This document shows positions 38,191-48,400 of a stretch of DNA of 64,000 nucleotides, piece by piece. The translations under genes and the position numbers were made by a program. The notes beneath the pieces are model-generated. The model made no database searches, was not told the DNA's origin, and worked only from the letters and a program-made list of their open reading frames with translations. This DNA is from an uncultured beta proteobacterium (GTDB lineage: Bacteria; Pseudomonadota; Gammaproteobacteria; Burkholderiales; Burkholderiaceae_C): positions 1-64,000 of the forward strand of contig CAIJOK010000039.1 in the NCBI GenBank assembly GCA_903822205.1. Direction: 5' to 3'. Within the stretch, counting starts at the first letter, position 1; every line of letters starts with the position of its first letter.

Positions 38191-38214
38191 TCCCGGCGAA
38201 GCCGGGAAATTTTT
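38191..38214 (+). terminator. Rho-independent terminator after the Lcl-domain gene
   Basis: TCCCGGC-GAA-GCCGGGA, a 7-bp perfect GC stem with a GAA loop, followed by AATTTTT. It lies 113 bp past the lipoprotein stop and ends that transcript before the toxin-antitoxin debris. Confidence 0.8.
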
Positions 38215-38263
38215 GGGTATTCGAATCATCCGGCTGATTTCCTTTCGTCACTTTCCCGATTCC

Positions 38264-38398
38264 ATGGTTCGTCGCAAGGTTAGCGGCCATACGGGTGTGC
38301 TTGATGTGTTGCAAGCCTTCCGAGCGGTAGGAGACGGCTGGCAAACGCGCATTGATTCGGTGCTGAGGGACTGGCTGCGTACCCATTCGCCGGTTTAG
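38264..38398 (+). pseudogene. Truncated BrnA-like antitoxin remnant
   Basis: The last 44 codons read as the C-terminal ribbon-helix-helix part of BrnA/DUF4415 antitoxins (VLQAFRAVGDGWQTRIDSVL, then RDWLRTHSP). The usual N-terminal ~40 residues and the BrnT toxin gene are absent; upstream in frame is unrelated sequence. It may be a non-functional fragment or the 3' end of a gene cut by rearrangement. Confidence 0.7.
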
Positions 38399-38458
38399 AT
38401 CAAGCTTTTATTGGCCTACGATGCCATCAACTTGACAGAACCTGTCACGGACAAATCA

Positions 38459-38674
38459 TTAGCCAACATAGGCCGTCAAAAAATGCGCTGGACTCAGGAT
38501 GTCTATGCCCTGAAAGCTTTGCAGCACCAGCAAATCCTGATCACCCGTCAAAATGGCTTGGGCTTGGCCATGAAATGCCACATCAAGAAACTTATTGTCC
38601 TGGGTGTCGCGAAAAACTTCAGATTTCCTGATCCGCAAGGAATCGTGAATGGCACATTGGCAGGCTGTTTTGAC
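38459..38674 (-). pseudogene. Truncated PIN-domain toxin remnant
   Basis: Minus-strand reading gives FRDTQDNKFLDVAFHGQAQA followed by ILTGDQDLLVLQSF and a stop after HFLTAYVG. This is the C-terminal half of PIN toxins of the COG1569 type, with the two acidic metal-binding clusters (D in RDTQD, D in TGDQD) kept. The N-terminal half, including the first DxN strand, and any start codon are missing. It converges with the BrnA fragment, so the two need not have been partners. Confidence 0.75.
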
Positions 38675-38821
38675 GCTGTTTGAGTGCCTGGGTGCATGAT
38701 TTTGCTGATTCTGTAGCGACTATAAATGCTGTGAAGGTGCCAAACAGCTTTCCAAAAAAATAGGGGTTTTCTTTGTCCGGATCAGCGTTGGGCTATCTCA
38801 ACTGACATCAAAATCCACCGT

Positions 38822-39856
38822 GTGAACACTGCCGCATCTCTCGTTACGTCCGTTTTTCCTGTGACATCTTCAATCCACGATGCACATCGCGTTTGTGTGG
38901 CCCCCATGTTGGACTGGACAGACCGTCACTGCCGGTACTTTCATCGGCTTTTGACGCGCCGCGCATGGCTTTATTCCGAGATGGTGACGACAGGCGCTTT
39001 GCTGCATGGCGATGTGGCGCGCCACCTGCGCTTTGATGCGGCAGAGCAGCCTGTGGCGCTGCAATTGGGTGGTAGCGAATCGGCAGATTTGGCGCAATGC
39101 GCCCAACTGGCCCAACAATGGGGCTATCGCGAGGTCAATCTGAACTGTGGTTGCCCCAGTCCACGGGTGCAGCGCGGTGCTTTTGGGGCTTGCCTGATGA
39201 CGCAACCCACCCTGGTGGCCGATGGCATCAAGGCCATGCAAGATGCGGTGTCCATCCCGGTCACGGTCAAGCATCGCATCGGTCTGGACAAGGAGGAGAG
39301 TTATGACTTTGTTCGCGATTTTGTGGGTACGGTTAGCCAAGCAGGTTGTCGCACTTTCATCGTTCATGCCCGCAACGCCTGGCTTAACGGCTTAAGCCCC
39401 AAGGACAATCGCACGGTGCCGCCTTTGCGTTACGAATGGGTCTATCAACTGAAACGCGACTTTCCGGGGCTGGAGATCGTCTTGAACGGCGGGGTGGTCA
39501 ATTCAGATCAAATCGAAACGCACCTGCGTCATGTAGATGGTGTGATGGTGGGCCGTGAGGCCTATCACCGCCCCTGGTGGTTGAGCGAATGGGACGACAG
39601 GTTTTGGCCCGATCAGGTCAAGGTGGATGATGCAATACGCACCCGTGACACCGTAGAGCAGCAGATGGTGGCCTATATGGTGGAACAGGCCCGACTGGAC
39701 GACGCACACTGGCTGTCCATTGCCCGTCATCTGCTGGGGCTGAGACACGGTCAGTCGGGCGCACGCCAGTGGCGCAGGGTTTGGAGCGACCATCAGCTCA
39801 AACACATGACCCCCGACTGCGTCTTGGCGTTAATAAATAAGTTAGCTACGCCATAA
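38822..39856 (+). CDS. dusA: tRNA-dihydrouridine(20/20a) synthase
   Basis: 344 residues of the Dus family (FMN enzymes reducing uridine in the tRNA D-loop). The DusA-type features are APMLDWTDRHCRYFHRLL, the YSEMVTTGA strand, VNLNCGCPSPRVQRGAFGA with the catalytic Cys, VKHRIGLDKEESYDF, and HARNAWLNGLSPKDNR. DusA-specific LNGGV and MVGREAYHRPW are also present. It begins with GTG. It seems to be transcribed alone, between the degraded region and the his cluster. Confidence 0.95.
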   Translation: MNTAASLVTSVFPVTSSIHDAHRVCVAPMLDWTDRHCRYFHRLLTRRAWLYSEMVTTGALLHGDVARHLRFDAAEQPVALQLGGSESADLAQCAQLAQQWGYREVNLNCGCPSPRVQRGAFGACLMTQPTLVADGIKAMQDAVSIPVTVKHRIGLDKEESYDFVRDFVGTVSQAGCRTFIVHARNAWLNGLSPKDNRTVPPLRYEWVYQLKRDFPGLEIVLNGGVVNSDQIETHLRHVDGVMVGREAYHRPWWLSEWDDRFWPDQVKVDDAIRTRDTVEQQMVAYMVEQARLDDAHWLSIARHLLGLRHGQSGARQWRRVWSDHQLKHMTPDCVLALINKLATP

Positions 39857-39990
39857 ATCACAAAATGATAGCATGTATCGCAAGACTATCGTGCATAGTT
39901 CTGTTTTTTTATAAATTATTGCGTTGATTATTTTTTGTAACATGATTTGCGGTCAACGCTGTCATCCCTGCCATGATTGAAAATACGCCC

Positions 39991-40383
39991 ATGAACTTTT
40001 TGGATGCCATCAACTGGGATGCCAACGGCCTGGTGCCCGCCATTGCGCAAGAGCAAGCGACCGGTGACGTGCTGATGCTGGCGTGGATGAACCGCCTGGC
40101 ACTGCAACACACCGTTGAACAAGGCAAGGCGGTTTATTTCAGCCGTTCGCGCCAAAGGCTTTGGTACAAGGGCGAAGAGTCTGGCCACATTCAGACCGTG
40201 CATGAGATTCGCCTGGACTGCGATGCCGACGTGGTGCTGCTTAAAGTCACACAAACCGGCCACACACCCGGCATTGCTTGCCACACTGGACGGCACAGTT
40301 GTTTTTTTAGCATTCTTAAAGACGGCGTTTGGCACGCAAGCGACCCTATTTTGAAAGACCCGCAGAGTATTTATAAATCATGA
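39991..40383 (+). CDS. hisI: Phosphoribosyl-AMP cyclohydrolase
   Basis: 130 residues catalysing the third step of histidine synthesis (opening the purine ring of PR-AMP). The zinc and magnesium ligand motifs are visible: [15 protein letters not shown] and [17 protein letters not shown]. The ATG at 39991 gives the usual short N-terminus; an in-frame ATG at 39973 would add six residues. It overlaps hisE by four bases (ATGA). In betaproteobacteria hisI and hisE are separate genes as here, not fused as in E. coli. Confidence 0.96.
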   Translation: MNFLDAINWDANGLVPAIAQEQATGDVLMLAWMNRLALQHTVEQGKAVYFSRSRQRLWYKGEESGHIQTVHEIRLDCDADVVLLKVTQTGHTPGIACHTGRHSCFFSILKDGVWHASDPILKDPQSIYKS

Positions 40384-40820
40384 CTATGCTCACCTTATGC
40401 CCTGATTCCCTGACGGCCCTGGCCGCCGTGATTGAAAGCCGTTTGCCTGCGCGTGGCGGCAACCCCGAGGCCAGCTACGTGGCGCGTCTGCTGCACAAGG
40501 GGCCGGATGCTTTTCTTAAAAAAATTGGCGAAGAGGCCACCGAGGTGGTCATGGCCGCCAAGGACGCAGACCACGGGGGCGACAAGGGCAAAATCGTCTA
40601 TGAAATGGCCGATCTCTGGTTTCACAGCATGATCGCCTTGGCGCATTACGGCCTGACCCCCGCCGACGTGGTGGCTGAACTTGACCGGCGAGTGGGCTTG
40701 AGCGGCTTTGAAGAAAAAGCCCTGCGCAAGGTCATCCGTCGTGAGCAAGAATCTGCCGGACAGATTGCAGAGAATACCCAGAATACTCAGAGTACCCAAA
40801 ACGCAGGAGGCACAGCATGA
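40380..40820 (+). CDS. hisE: Phosphoribosyl-ATP pyrophosphatase
   Basis: 146 residues of the MazG-like all-alpha HisE family, hydrolysing PR-ATP to PR-AMP. The core [15 protein letters not shown] and [15 protein letters not shown] carries the acidic metal-binding residues. The C-terminus has a repeated [11 protein letters not shown] stretch, another short-unit expansion. It overlaps hisI and the following DUF4870 gene by four bases each. Confidence 0.96.
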   Translation: MTMLTLCPDSLTALAAVIESRLPARGGNPEASYVARLLHKGPDAFLKKIGEEATEVVMAAKDADHGGDKGKIVYEMADLWFHSMIALAHYGLTPADVVAELDRRVGLSGFEEKALRKVIRREQESAGQIAENTQNTQSTQNAGGTA

Positions 40821-41245
40821 CCCAAAATTTTTATCGCCCTGACAGCGATGCAGACCCTGTGACCGCAGTGGCTCCTGTCGATCTGGCACGGCTGAATGCG
40901 CTCAACACCGTGGGCACCATCAGCTATGTGCTGCACCTGATCGTCGCGGTCAGCGCGCTGATCCCGGGCGGACAGTTTGGTCCTTTGCTGCTGGTGGTGG
41001 CGTTGGTGATCGACTTTGTCAAGCGGGACGATGCCCGTGGTACTTGGCATGCGTCGCATTTTGCCTGGCGCATTCGGACGGTTGTGATAGCCGCTGTGCT
41101 GTACCTGGTCACCGTCCCGCTTTGGTTTTTGTTGGTGGTGCCCGGCTGGCTGGCGTGGGTGGCTATTTCGGTGTGGTTTTTGTACCGCATCGTGACCGGC
41201 TTTATGCGCATGAACAAAGGGCTGCCCATGGAGGTTTCTGTATGA
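40817..41245 (+). CDS. DUF4870-like inner-membrane protein
   Basis: 142 residues with three hydrophobic segments (about 32-50, 57-75 and 90-125) and the short N-terminal amphipathic part of DUF4870/Tic20-like proteins. It lies between hisE and hinT, the same position as in many Burkholderiales, and overlaps both by four bases, so it is cotranscribed. Function unknown. Confidence 0.8.
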   Translation: MTQNFYRPDSDADPVTAVAPVDLARLNALNTVGTISYVLHLIVAVSALIPGGQFGPLLLVVALVIDFVKRDDARGTWHASHFAWRIRTVVIAAVLYLVTVPLWFLLVVPGWLAWVAISVWFLYRIVTGFMRMNKGLPMEVSV

Positions 41246-41658
41246 CGAACGATGTGAATGGTCATGTGACTGGCGGTGTGACGGGTGTGACGGGTGTGAC
41301 GGATGTGTTGGTCAGTTGTCTGTTTTGCAAAATTGTGGCTGGTTTGGTTCCGTCCAGACGGGTGTATCAGGACGATGAGTTTTATGCCTTTCACGACATT
41401 CATCCGTCTGCGCCGGTGCATTTTTTGCTGATACCCAAACTGCACATTCCTTCTATGGCCCAGCTCACGGACGACCATGCCGCCATGATGGGGCGCATGA
41501 TGGTGCTGATTCCTAAGCTGGCGCTGCAAGAGGGCTGCAACCCGTATCCGATGGGTGGTTTCAGAGTGGTCGCCAACACCGGTGTCGAAGGCGCTCAGGA
41601 AATCAACCACCTGCATATCCATGTCATGGGCGGCCCACGGCCCTGGCTGCGTGGGTAA
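41242..41658 (+). CDS. hinT: HIT-family purine nucleoside phosphoramidase
   Basis: 138 residues of the HinT branch: CLFCKIVAG near the N-terminus, then the histidine triad HLHIHVMGG near residue 125, hydrolysing aminoacyl-adenylates and other AMP-phosphoramidates. The N-terminus is longer than usual and includes GVTGVTGVTDV encoded by a 9-bp tandem repeat. It starts with ATG overlapping the DUF4870 stop (ATGA). Confidence 0.93.
   Translation: MTNDVNGHVTGGVTGVTGVTDVLVSCLFCKIVAGLVPSRRVYQDDEFYAFHDIHPSAPVHFLLIPKLHIPSMAQLTDDHAAMMGRMMVLIPKLALQEGCNPYPMGGFRVVANTGVEGAQEINHLHIHVMGGPRPWLRG
41275..41307. repeat. 9-bp tandem repeat in 5' end of hinT
   Basis: Three copies of GGTGTGACG plus a degenerate fourth, encoding Gly-Val-Thr repeats in the extended HinT N-terminus. 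In frame. Confidence 0.88.
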
Positions 41659-41798
41659 CTGCCCAACGGACGCTGACACCACGATCGATCAATCAATCCA
41701 AACAACCCGGTTCCAAACCGTTTGCACCCAATCTCAATCAATCGATTGCAGGGCTGTGTATGGTGACCAGAGTGCGGTCAGCAAAAAAAGGATAGACC

Positions 41799-42491
41799 AT
41801 GACAATATTACAGACCACGTCGCCCACTTTTGATGATGTGTGGCGGACGATTCAAGAACTTGCCGTGATGAGCAAAGCAACCGACTGCAAGTTTCAAGAA
41901 ACTGACCGCATGCTCAAAGAACGATCTGAAGAAACCGATCGCAAATTTCAAGAAACCGACCGCAGGTTTCAAGAAACTGACCGCATGCTCAAAGAACGAT
42001 CTGCAGAAACCGATCGCAAATTTCAAGAAACTGACCGCATGATTAAGGCCGTCACCAGGCAGTTGGGTGCGCAGGGCAATCGACTGGGTGAGTTTGTGCA
42101 AGAGATGGTGCGGCCGGCGGTGGTGCGGCTGTTTCGTCAGCGTCAGTTGCCGGTGCATCAGGTGATGGCCAATCTGGTTTCGTTCGACGATAACGGGAAA
42201 TTTCGTGCCGAGATTGATTTGCTGGTGATCGACTCAGACATAGCCGTGGCGGTTGAGTGCAAGTCGCATTTATCACAATCCGACGTGGATGAACATCTGG
42301 AACGGCTTGCGCTTTTCAAAGAATATTTTCCTCAATATTGCGTATTCAAGCTGATGGGCGCTGTGGCGGCCATGGTTCTGCCACATGAGGTAGGCCGCTA
42401 CGCTTATCGCAAGGGGCTATTTGTGTTGGCGCAGTCCGGTGATGCCATTGAAATTCGCAACGATGACAGTTTCAAACCACAGCAGTGGTAA
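41799..42491 (+). CDS. Coiled-coil PD-(D/E)XK nuclease-like protein (DUF3782-type)
   Basis: 230 residues. The N-terminal half is a charged coiled coil built from ETDRKFQETDRMLKERS units (about 35-85), with a 75-bp direct repeat at DNA level (41892 onward and 41967 onward). The C-terminal half has a restriction-endonuclease-like core: AEIDLLVID followed by VAVECKSHL, matching the D...ExK metal-binding pattern. Relatives are common in cyanobacteria and scattered in proteobacteria, and their function is unknown. It is inserted between hinT and tatA, which are normally adjacent, so it is probably an acquired gene. Confidence 0.72.
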   Translation: MTILQTTSPTFDDVWRTIQELAVMSKATDCKFQETDRMLKERSEETDRKFQETDRRFQETDRMLKERSAETDRKFQETDRMIKAVTRQLGAQGNRLGEFVQEMVRPAVVRLFRQRQLPVHQVMANLVSFDDNGKFRAEIDLLVIDSDIAVAVECKSHLSQSDVDEHLERLALFKEYFPQYCVFKLMGAVAAMVLPHEVGRYAYRKGLFVLAQSGDAIEIRNDDSFKPQQW

Positions 42492-42542
42492 ATAAAGTCT
42501 TTGATAACATAATCATTAATATATTTAAGAGAGATTCTCGGC

Positions 42543-42812
42543 ATGGGTTCATTTTCAATTTGGCATTGGCTGATCGTTTTATTGGTCGTCGCCATGGTGT
42601 TTGGCACCAAAAAATTAGGATCGATTGGCAGCGACCTGGGTCGTGCGGTCAAGGGCTTTAAGGACGGCCTGAATGCCAGCGGCACGCATGAGCCTACAGG
42701 GTCTGTTGCGACTGCCGATGGCAAACCGGCAGAGTCCTTGCCCGCTCCCCGCACTCCCACTCACCCCATCACGATCGACGCAGAGACCCACGTTAAATCG
42801 TCACATGATTGA
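42543..42812 (+). CDS. tatA: Sec-independent translocase protein TatA
   Basis: 89 residues: short periplasmic N-terminus, membrane helix ([19 protein letters not shown]), then the amphipathic helix ([13 protein letters not shown]) and a polar tail. It forms the protein-conducting assembly of the twin-arginine pathway. It overlaps tatB by eight bases. Length and motif fit TatA, not TatB. Confidence 0.95.
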   Translation: MGSFSIWHWLIVLLVVAMVFGTKKLGSIGSDLGRAVKGFKDGLNASGTHEPTGSVATADGKPAESLPAPRTPTHPITIDAETHVKSSHD

Positions 42813-43311
42813 CCTGGGTATTTCAAAGCTGGCACTCATTGGCGCTGTGGCGCTGATCGTCATCGGCCCTGACAAACTACCTAGTGTGGCCAGAACGCTG
42901 GGGGCATTGATTGCCAGAGCACGGCGATATTTGAACGATGTCAAGGCCGAGATCAGCCGTAACATGGCGCTGGACGAATTCAAAAAAATGCACGACTCTG
43001 TCCAGACTGCGGCGCATGACGTTCGTCGGTCGATTCAAACCGGCATGGCGGACTTTGACCCTACAGGGTTACAGACAGTGGATGCCTCACAGCCAGACCT
43101 ATTGAACGACGCGATGCGGTCGGCGTATCACCCCCCCCAAAAAAACTGGCGTATCCGGCGCAGTGCCGTTCCGCACTGGTACAAGGTACGCGCCGGTGTT
43201 CGCACCCACGCCCTGTCGGGTGCAGCCCGTGTGGCGCGTTTTAGGCCTGTACGGCCCAAGCGTGGTGACATTTGGGTTCGGCCTGACTCTCCCCCCCAGT
43301 CCAACGGATGA
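42805..43311 (+). CDS. tatB: Sec-independent translocase protein TatB
   Basis: 168 residues. The start [20 protein letters not shown] matches TatB, followed by [22 protein letters not shown] and a long cytoplasmic helix; the tail is Arg-rich. With TatC it makes the receptor for twin-arginine signal peptides. The start at 42805 lies inside tatA's last codons; a longer in-frame frame upstream is tatA-shadow. It overlaps tatC by four bases. Confidence 0.95.
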   Translation: MIDLGISKLALIGAVALIVIGPDKLPSVARTLGALIARARRYLNDVKAEISRNMALDEFKKMHDSVQTAAHDVRRSIQTGMADFDPTGLQTVDASQPDLLNDAMRSAYHPPQKNWRIRRSAVPHWYKVRAGVRTHALSGAARVARFRPVRPKRGDIWVRPDSPPQSNG

Positions 43312-44102
43312 GCTCAAACCCACACCCAAACACTCATTCTGACCTTGATCTCAAACCAGCGGACACCGAGCAGCCTTTTGTGGCGCATCTGGTTGAGCTT
43401 CGCAGCCGTTTGATCAAGTCCCTGCTGGCGGTAGCAGCCGTGGCCCTGGTGCTGGCCGTCTATCCAGGGCCTGCGGCTTTGTATGACCTGATGGCGGCCC
43501 CGTTGGTGGCGCATCTGCCCAAGGGTTCCAGGCTGATCGCCACCTCGGTGCTGTCTCCTTTTATGGTGCCCATCAAGGTCTGGCTGGTCACGGCCCTGAT
43601 GCTGGCATCGCCAGCCGTGCTGTACCAGGTGTGGGCGTTTGTGGCCCCCGGTCTGTATCGGCATGAACGCAATCTGGTGCTACCGCTGGTTGTATCGAGC
43701 ACCTTGTTGTTTTTTGTCGGTGTGGCCTTTTGTTACTTTTTTGTCTTTGGGCGCGTGTTTGCCTTTATCCAGGGGTTTGCTCCGGCCAGCATCACGGCAT
43801 CACCCGACATTGAGGCCTATCTGGGCTTTGTGCTGTCGATGTTTTTGGCGTTCGGCATGGCGTTTGAGGTTCCCGTGGTGGTGGTGCTGTTGGTGCGCAT
43901 GGGTGTGATTGGCATCCAAAGGCTGAAGGAATGGCGCGGTTACTTTGTGGTGGCAGCCTTTGTCGTAGCCGCCATCGTCACTCCGCCCGACGTGGTGTCG
44001 CAACTGGCCTTGGCCATCCCCATGTGCTTGCTTTATGAGCTTGGAATTTGGGCTGCCCAATGGCTAACCCGTCACGACAAAGCTTGCGATGCGCCTGGAT
44101 AG
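43308..44102 (+). CDS. tatC: Sec-independent translocase protein TatC
   Basis: 264 residues with six transmembrane segments and the conserved FVAHLVELRSRL near the N-terminus, which binds the signal peptide, and FVAPGLYRHERN in the first cytoplasmic/periplasmic loop. VTPPDVVSQLALAIPMCLLYE marks the end region. It completes the tatABC operon. The sialidase-like gene begins inside its 3' end. Confidence 0.97.
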   Translation: MSSNPHPNTHSDLDLKPADTEQPFVAHLVELRSRLIKSLLAVAAVALVLAVYPGPAALYDLMAAPLVAHLPKGSRLIATSVLSPFMVPIKVWLVTALMLASPAVLYQVWAFVAPGLYRHERNLVLPLVVSSTLLFFVGVAFCYFFVFGRVFAFIQGFAPASITASPDIEAYLGFVLSMFLAFGMAFEVPVVVVLLVRMGVIGIQRLKEWRGYFVVAAFVVAAIVTPPDVVSQLALAIPMCLLYELGIWAAQWLTRHDKACDAPG

Positions 44103-45250
44103 TCATCGTGTGCAAATGCCGTAACACAGGGTTGGCGGTGCTGGTGTTTTTGGCCGCGCTGATCTGGGATGCGGCCCAGCGTGGCCCTGCGCCGCCAATG
44201 GCCCGTGCCGTCTGGCCAATGCCAGCCGTTAGCCCCAGCGTATCCGTGGATGCCCTGGTGCCCACCGGCAGCGGTTTTATCCCCATGCCAGGCAGCACGC
44301 CAGCAGCGCATTCCAGCAGTTTATTGACCATGCCCCGGGGTCATCCTGCGGTGCTGATGGCTTTTTGGTTTGCCGGCTCTGGCGAGAGTGCGCCCGATGT
44401 GCAGATTGCAGCCTCAGGCTTTGACCGCACGACACAGCGCTGGCTGCCTGCCCAGTGTGCGGTCGATCGCCATGCCTTGGGCGCGGCTTTGGGGTTTGGG
44501 GTGCGCCGTCTTGGCAACCCCGTGGCCTGGCTGGATGGGCAAGGGCGGGTGCATTTGTTTGTGGTGGCGACCGGCCTGGGCGGCTGGGCAGCCAGTCGGG
44601 TGGTGCATTTGCGTCAAAGTGGGACCGGGCCGATCATGCGTTTTGACTTGGTTCGCGTTTTGCCACTGTCCTGGCTGTGGAATACCAGTTTTTTGGTTCG
44701 CACCGCGCCACTGCCGTTGCAAGATGGCGGCATGGTGTTGCCGGTCTATTTTGAGCTGGGTGCCAAGTACCCCGCAGCGCTCCGTTTCGACGCAGAGGGG
44801 CAGTTTGTAAGCATGGTGCGCATCTCACGTCGCGGTCATCTGTTGCAGCCCACGCTGGTCATGCAAAACGATCGTCAGTGGCTGGCCCTGATGCGAGATC
44901 AACGCCCAGCGGGCAGGGTGGCCGCAGCACAGACGCAAGATGGTGGCCAAAGCTGGTCTGATCTGCCTGACCTGACACTGACCAACCCCAATGCGTCGGT
45001 AGCAGGCATGGGCATCGCCCCCGGGCAAATGGTGCTGGTACACAATTCGTCACCCCAAGCACGCTACATTCTGGACTTGAGCCGATCGTCTGACGGTGTG
45101 CATTGGCAACTGTTGGCCCGTCTGGCCGATGGTCACGGTGCGGGGGAATACTCCTACCCCGCACTGGCCTGGGCCGATGGCAGTTTGTGGGTAAGCTATA
45201 CCCACTTGCGCCAGCGCATTGCCTGGCAGCGGTTGGGTATGAAGCAATAA
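44060..45250 (+). CDS. Sialidase/BNR-like secreted or membrane-anchored protein (COG4692)
   Basis: 396 residues with a hydrophobic segment near the N-terminus (about 22-42) and a beta-propeller body like COG4692 predicted neuraminidases: TQDGGQSWSDLPDL is an Asp-box-like motif and GEYSYPALAWADGSLWVSYTH is typical of the family. Substrate unknown; sialic acid is unlikely to be the only option. The start is uncertain: the ATG at 44060 overlaps tatC by 43 bp, while a GTG at 44108 lies just past the tatC stop. The stop codon sits in an 11-bp duplication (45241-45262). Confidence 0.7.
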   Translation: MANPSRQSLRCAWIVIVCKCRNTGLAVLVFLAALIWDAAQRGPAPPMARAVWPMPAVSPSVSVDALVPTGSGFIPMPGSTPAAHSSSLLTMPRGHPAVLMAFWFAGSGESAPDVQIAASGFDRTTQRWLPAQCAVDRHALGAALGFGVRRLGNPVAWLDGQGRVHLFVVATGLGGWAASRVVHLRQSGTGPIMRFDLVRVLPLSWLWNTSFLVRTAPLPLQDGGMVLPVYFELGAKYPAALRFDAEGQFVSMVRISRRGHLLQPTLVMQNDRQWLALMRDQRPAGRVAAAQTQDGGQSWSDLPDLTLTNPNASVAGMGIAPGQMVLVHNSSPQARYILDLSRSSDGVHWQLLARLADGHGAGEYSYPALAWADGSLWVSYTHLRQRIAWQRLGMKQ

Positions 45251-45262
45251 TGAAGCAATAAT
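45241..45262. repeat. 11-bp duplication containing the sialidase-gene stop
   Basis: Two perfect copies of GAAGCAATAAT; the TAA of the sialidase-like gene lies in the first copy. A copy-number change would add or remove whole units at the gene's end. Confidence 0.85.
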
Positions 45263-45402
45263 GAAGGACTAACGCAAATCATGACATGAGTCATGGGCGC
45301 AAAAATTGATTCGCCAAGCGCTGTGCGGATGGGCGAATAAATTGGCCCCTACGACAGTCAGATGATGCCCAAGTCAGTTTCTAAGCGAATCACAAAGTCC
45401 CA

Positions 45403-48400
45403 ATGAACTATACCGCTCGCATCATTACCATCGCCATGGCGTTGAATGGAATCGTTGCTGCAATTGCATGGACTTCGCTTGATAAAAGCAGGCTGAAATT
45501 CGAAGAAATCGCCAAGGTTGCCACCCAAAATCTCAGCAAGTTTGTCGCCAGTGATCTGGATGCACAGTACCACGACGCAGACCTTGCCTTGCAGGTGGTT
45601 GCAGATGAGTACGAACGCCAATCGCTTGCAAAAAATCCGTCGGGTGCAGCGATCAATGCCCTGATCAAACGTCAACTGCAACTTCATCCTGCTTTGATTT
45701 CCATCCGGATCACCGACACAGGCGGAGAAACCATTTTGGGCTATGAAGGACTTCGTCCACCGCCGGGCAGCAACATCGCGCATCGTCCTTACTTTATTCA
45801 ACTGCGACAGGACCCAAATGCCGCACTGGTGATCTCGCCGCCGATATTGGGCAAGATCAGCGGCAAATGGGGCATTTCTTTTGCACGGCGGCTCAATGAT
45901 CGTGAGGGTACTTTTAAGGGCATTATTTTTGCCTTTTTGGATGTGGCGGCCCTTCAGACCAAGCTGGCCCAACTCGCTCCTGGCGGAAAAACACAAGTCA
46001 GCGTCACCGACAGCCAATTCGGCTTGATTGCCCAATTTCCTGCCCCACCCACCGGTTACGACACAGTTGGCAAAGTCTTGTGGTCGCAGGGTCTCAAACA
46101 GTCGCTGGCAAAGGGGCCAGATTCTGGAACTTACCTGGATCATGTGGAGGGTGCGGAGGGTGTGGATCGACTCTACGCCTACCTCAGGCATACCCAATAC
46201 CCCTTTTACGTGGGCGCAAGCATTTCAAAGGACGATTACCTTGGCGGCTGGTACAACGAAGTCAAGGTCACGGGGGCCATGTGGGTGGCATTTGCACTGG
46301 CAACCTGCATCAGCGCATGGCTACTGGTCAGAGCGTGGCAACGACGTGAGCGCATCGAGCAAACGTTGAAATACGAGAGGATGCGTCTGGGCGAGGTCAT
46401 CTGGAGCGCCCACGTGGGCACTTGGGAATGGCGCGTACAGACCGGTGAGGTGCTTTTCAATGCCCGTTGGGCTGACATCATTGGCTATCGTTTGGAAGAT
46501 CTGGCCCCCGTCAACCTCTCGACATGGAGACATCGCATGCATCCGACGGATGTGGAGGTGGCTCAAGGTTTGTTGGAACGTCTCTACCGGCGGGAACTTG
46601 AGTTTTTTGAATGCGAAGTTCGCCTGCGCCATCAACAGGGGCACTGGGTGTGGGTGCTCGACCGTGGCCGGATTGTCGATTGGGCAACAGACGGTCAACC
46701 TCTTCGCATGGTAGGCACCAGCCAGGACATTACCGATCGCAAAAACGCCGAAGAGCGCCAGGTACATGCTGTCCTTGATGCAACCCCTGAAAGCATGTTG
46801 ATGGTGGCCCCTGATGGAGCCATCCGGTTTGCCAATCAGATGGCCGTGGCATCGTTTGGCTACGCACAGGCTGAACTGTCAGGCCTGAATGTTGATGCCC
46901 TGGTGCCAGCGTCGATGCGCGACGGGCATAGACACCATCGTGAGGCGTACCTGCAAAACCCCGTGGCACGAGCGATAGCAAGCGAAGGCAAACTCAGAGC
47001 AACCCGCAAGGGCGGGCTTGAGTTTCCGATTGAAATCAATTTGAGTCATTTTGCCTTTCATGGCGAATCGCTGGTCATTGCCTCGATCAAGGACATTACC
47101 GTTCGCAAACGAATCGAGGAACAACTGCAATCCAGTCATGCCTTGCTGCACGAACTGTCCGAGCAGGTGCCTGGCGTTTTCTACCAGTTCAAACTGTCGG
47201 GCAACGGCATCTTTTCTGCCCCATTTGCCAGCCGAGGTTTGATGGATATGTTCGGCCTTGAACCTGAACATTTGACTGAAAACGCTGTGGCAATTTTTGA
47301 ATCCGTTGTACAGGAAGACCGGCCCTCCTTCACGGCAAGCGTGATGAAATCTGCCCAAACCATGCAAAACTGGACGGGCGAGTTTCGCGTTTTGCTGCCC
47401 GATGGTTCCATCCGCTGGCGCGAAGGTCACGCGCATCCCATCAGGCAGGGCGATGGCAGTATTCTTTGGCACGGATTTGTCTGGGATGCAACCCAGCGCT
47501 TTGAGGCCGCAAGCCAACTGCAAGCCCTCAATGAGACACTTGAGTTGCGCGTCAGGCAACGCACCCAAGAGCTCAATGCGGCGCTCCATACGGCAGAAAT
47601 CGCCATGAAGAGCCGGGGTGAATTTTTGACCAAAATGAGCCATGAAATCCGTACACCGCTCAACGCCGTTCTGGGAATGACCTACATGGCACTGCGTTCC
47701 AATCTGCCCTCCAGGGAGCGCGGATACCTTGAACGCATTCGGGTTTCGGGTGATCACCTGCTGGCCATCATCAATGACATCCTCGACTTTTCCAAAATTG
47801 ATGCTGGCAAACTTGTTCTTGAAGAGATCAATTTTGGACTTGACCCCATGTTGCAGGGCATCATCCAACTGACAGAGACCAAAGCGCACGACAAGGGGCT
47901 GACCCTGGTGCTGGATGTGGATGCCAATGTGCCACGCCATCTTTGCGGTGATGTGTTGCGTCTGCGTCAAATCCTGCTCAACTTCATTGGCAACGCCATC
48001 AAGTTCACGCACCGTGGCGGTGTGACGGTGCATGTCCACCACGTTCACCTTTTGGCCGATGAACACGACCCGAGCGATTTGCCAACCTGCATGTTGCGCT
48101 TTGAAGTGCAGGACACGGGGATAGGTTTGAGTGACGATCAAAAGTCGAGACTGTTTCAAGCCTTTGAGCAGGGCGACAACTCCATCACCCGCAAATTTGG
48201 TGGCACGGGCCTGGGTCTGGCCATCAGCCGTGAATTGACCCTGATGATGGGCGGCGAGATAGGTGTGTCAAGTCACGAAGGCCTGGGCAGCACGTTTTGG
48301 TTCACAGCCAGATTGCGCCATGCGACCGGTTCAATGGACGAACAAACGACCCTCAGTGACAGGCAGGCACTGCATGGGGCGCGTGTTTTGGTGGTGGATG

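Larger units (their letters stand above)
38079..38821. other. 743-bp region with only gene remnants
   Basis: Between the Lcl lipoprotein and dusA. It contains two hairpins, a truncated BrnA-like antitoxin piece and a truncated PIN-toxin piece on the opposite strand, then about 130 bp of sequence that probably holds the dusA promoter. No intact gene seen. Confidence 0.6.

Noticed and set aside
38411..38683. Plus-strand frame as a gene
   Set aside because: It is antisense to the PIN-toxin fragment, whose minus-strand reading gives the clear family match.
46879..48159. Long minus-strand frame of 426 residues
   Set aside because: It runs antisense through the hybrid histidine kinase PAS and HisKA regions; no family resemblance, while the plus-strand protein has all kinase motifs.
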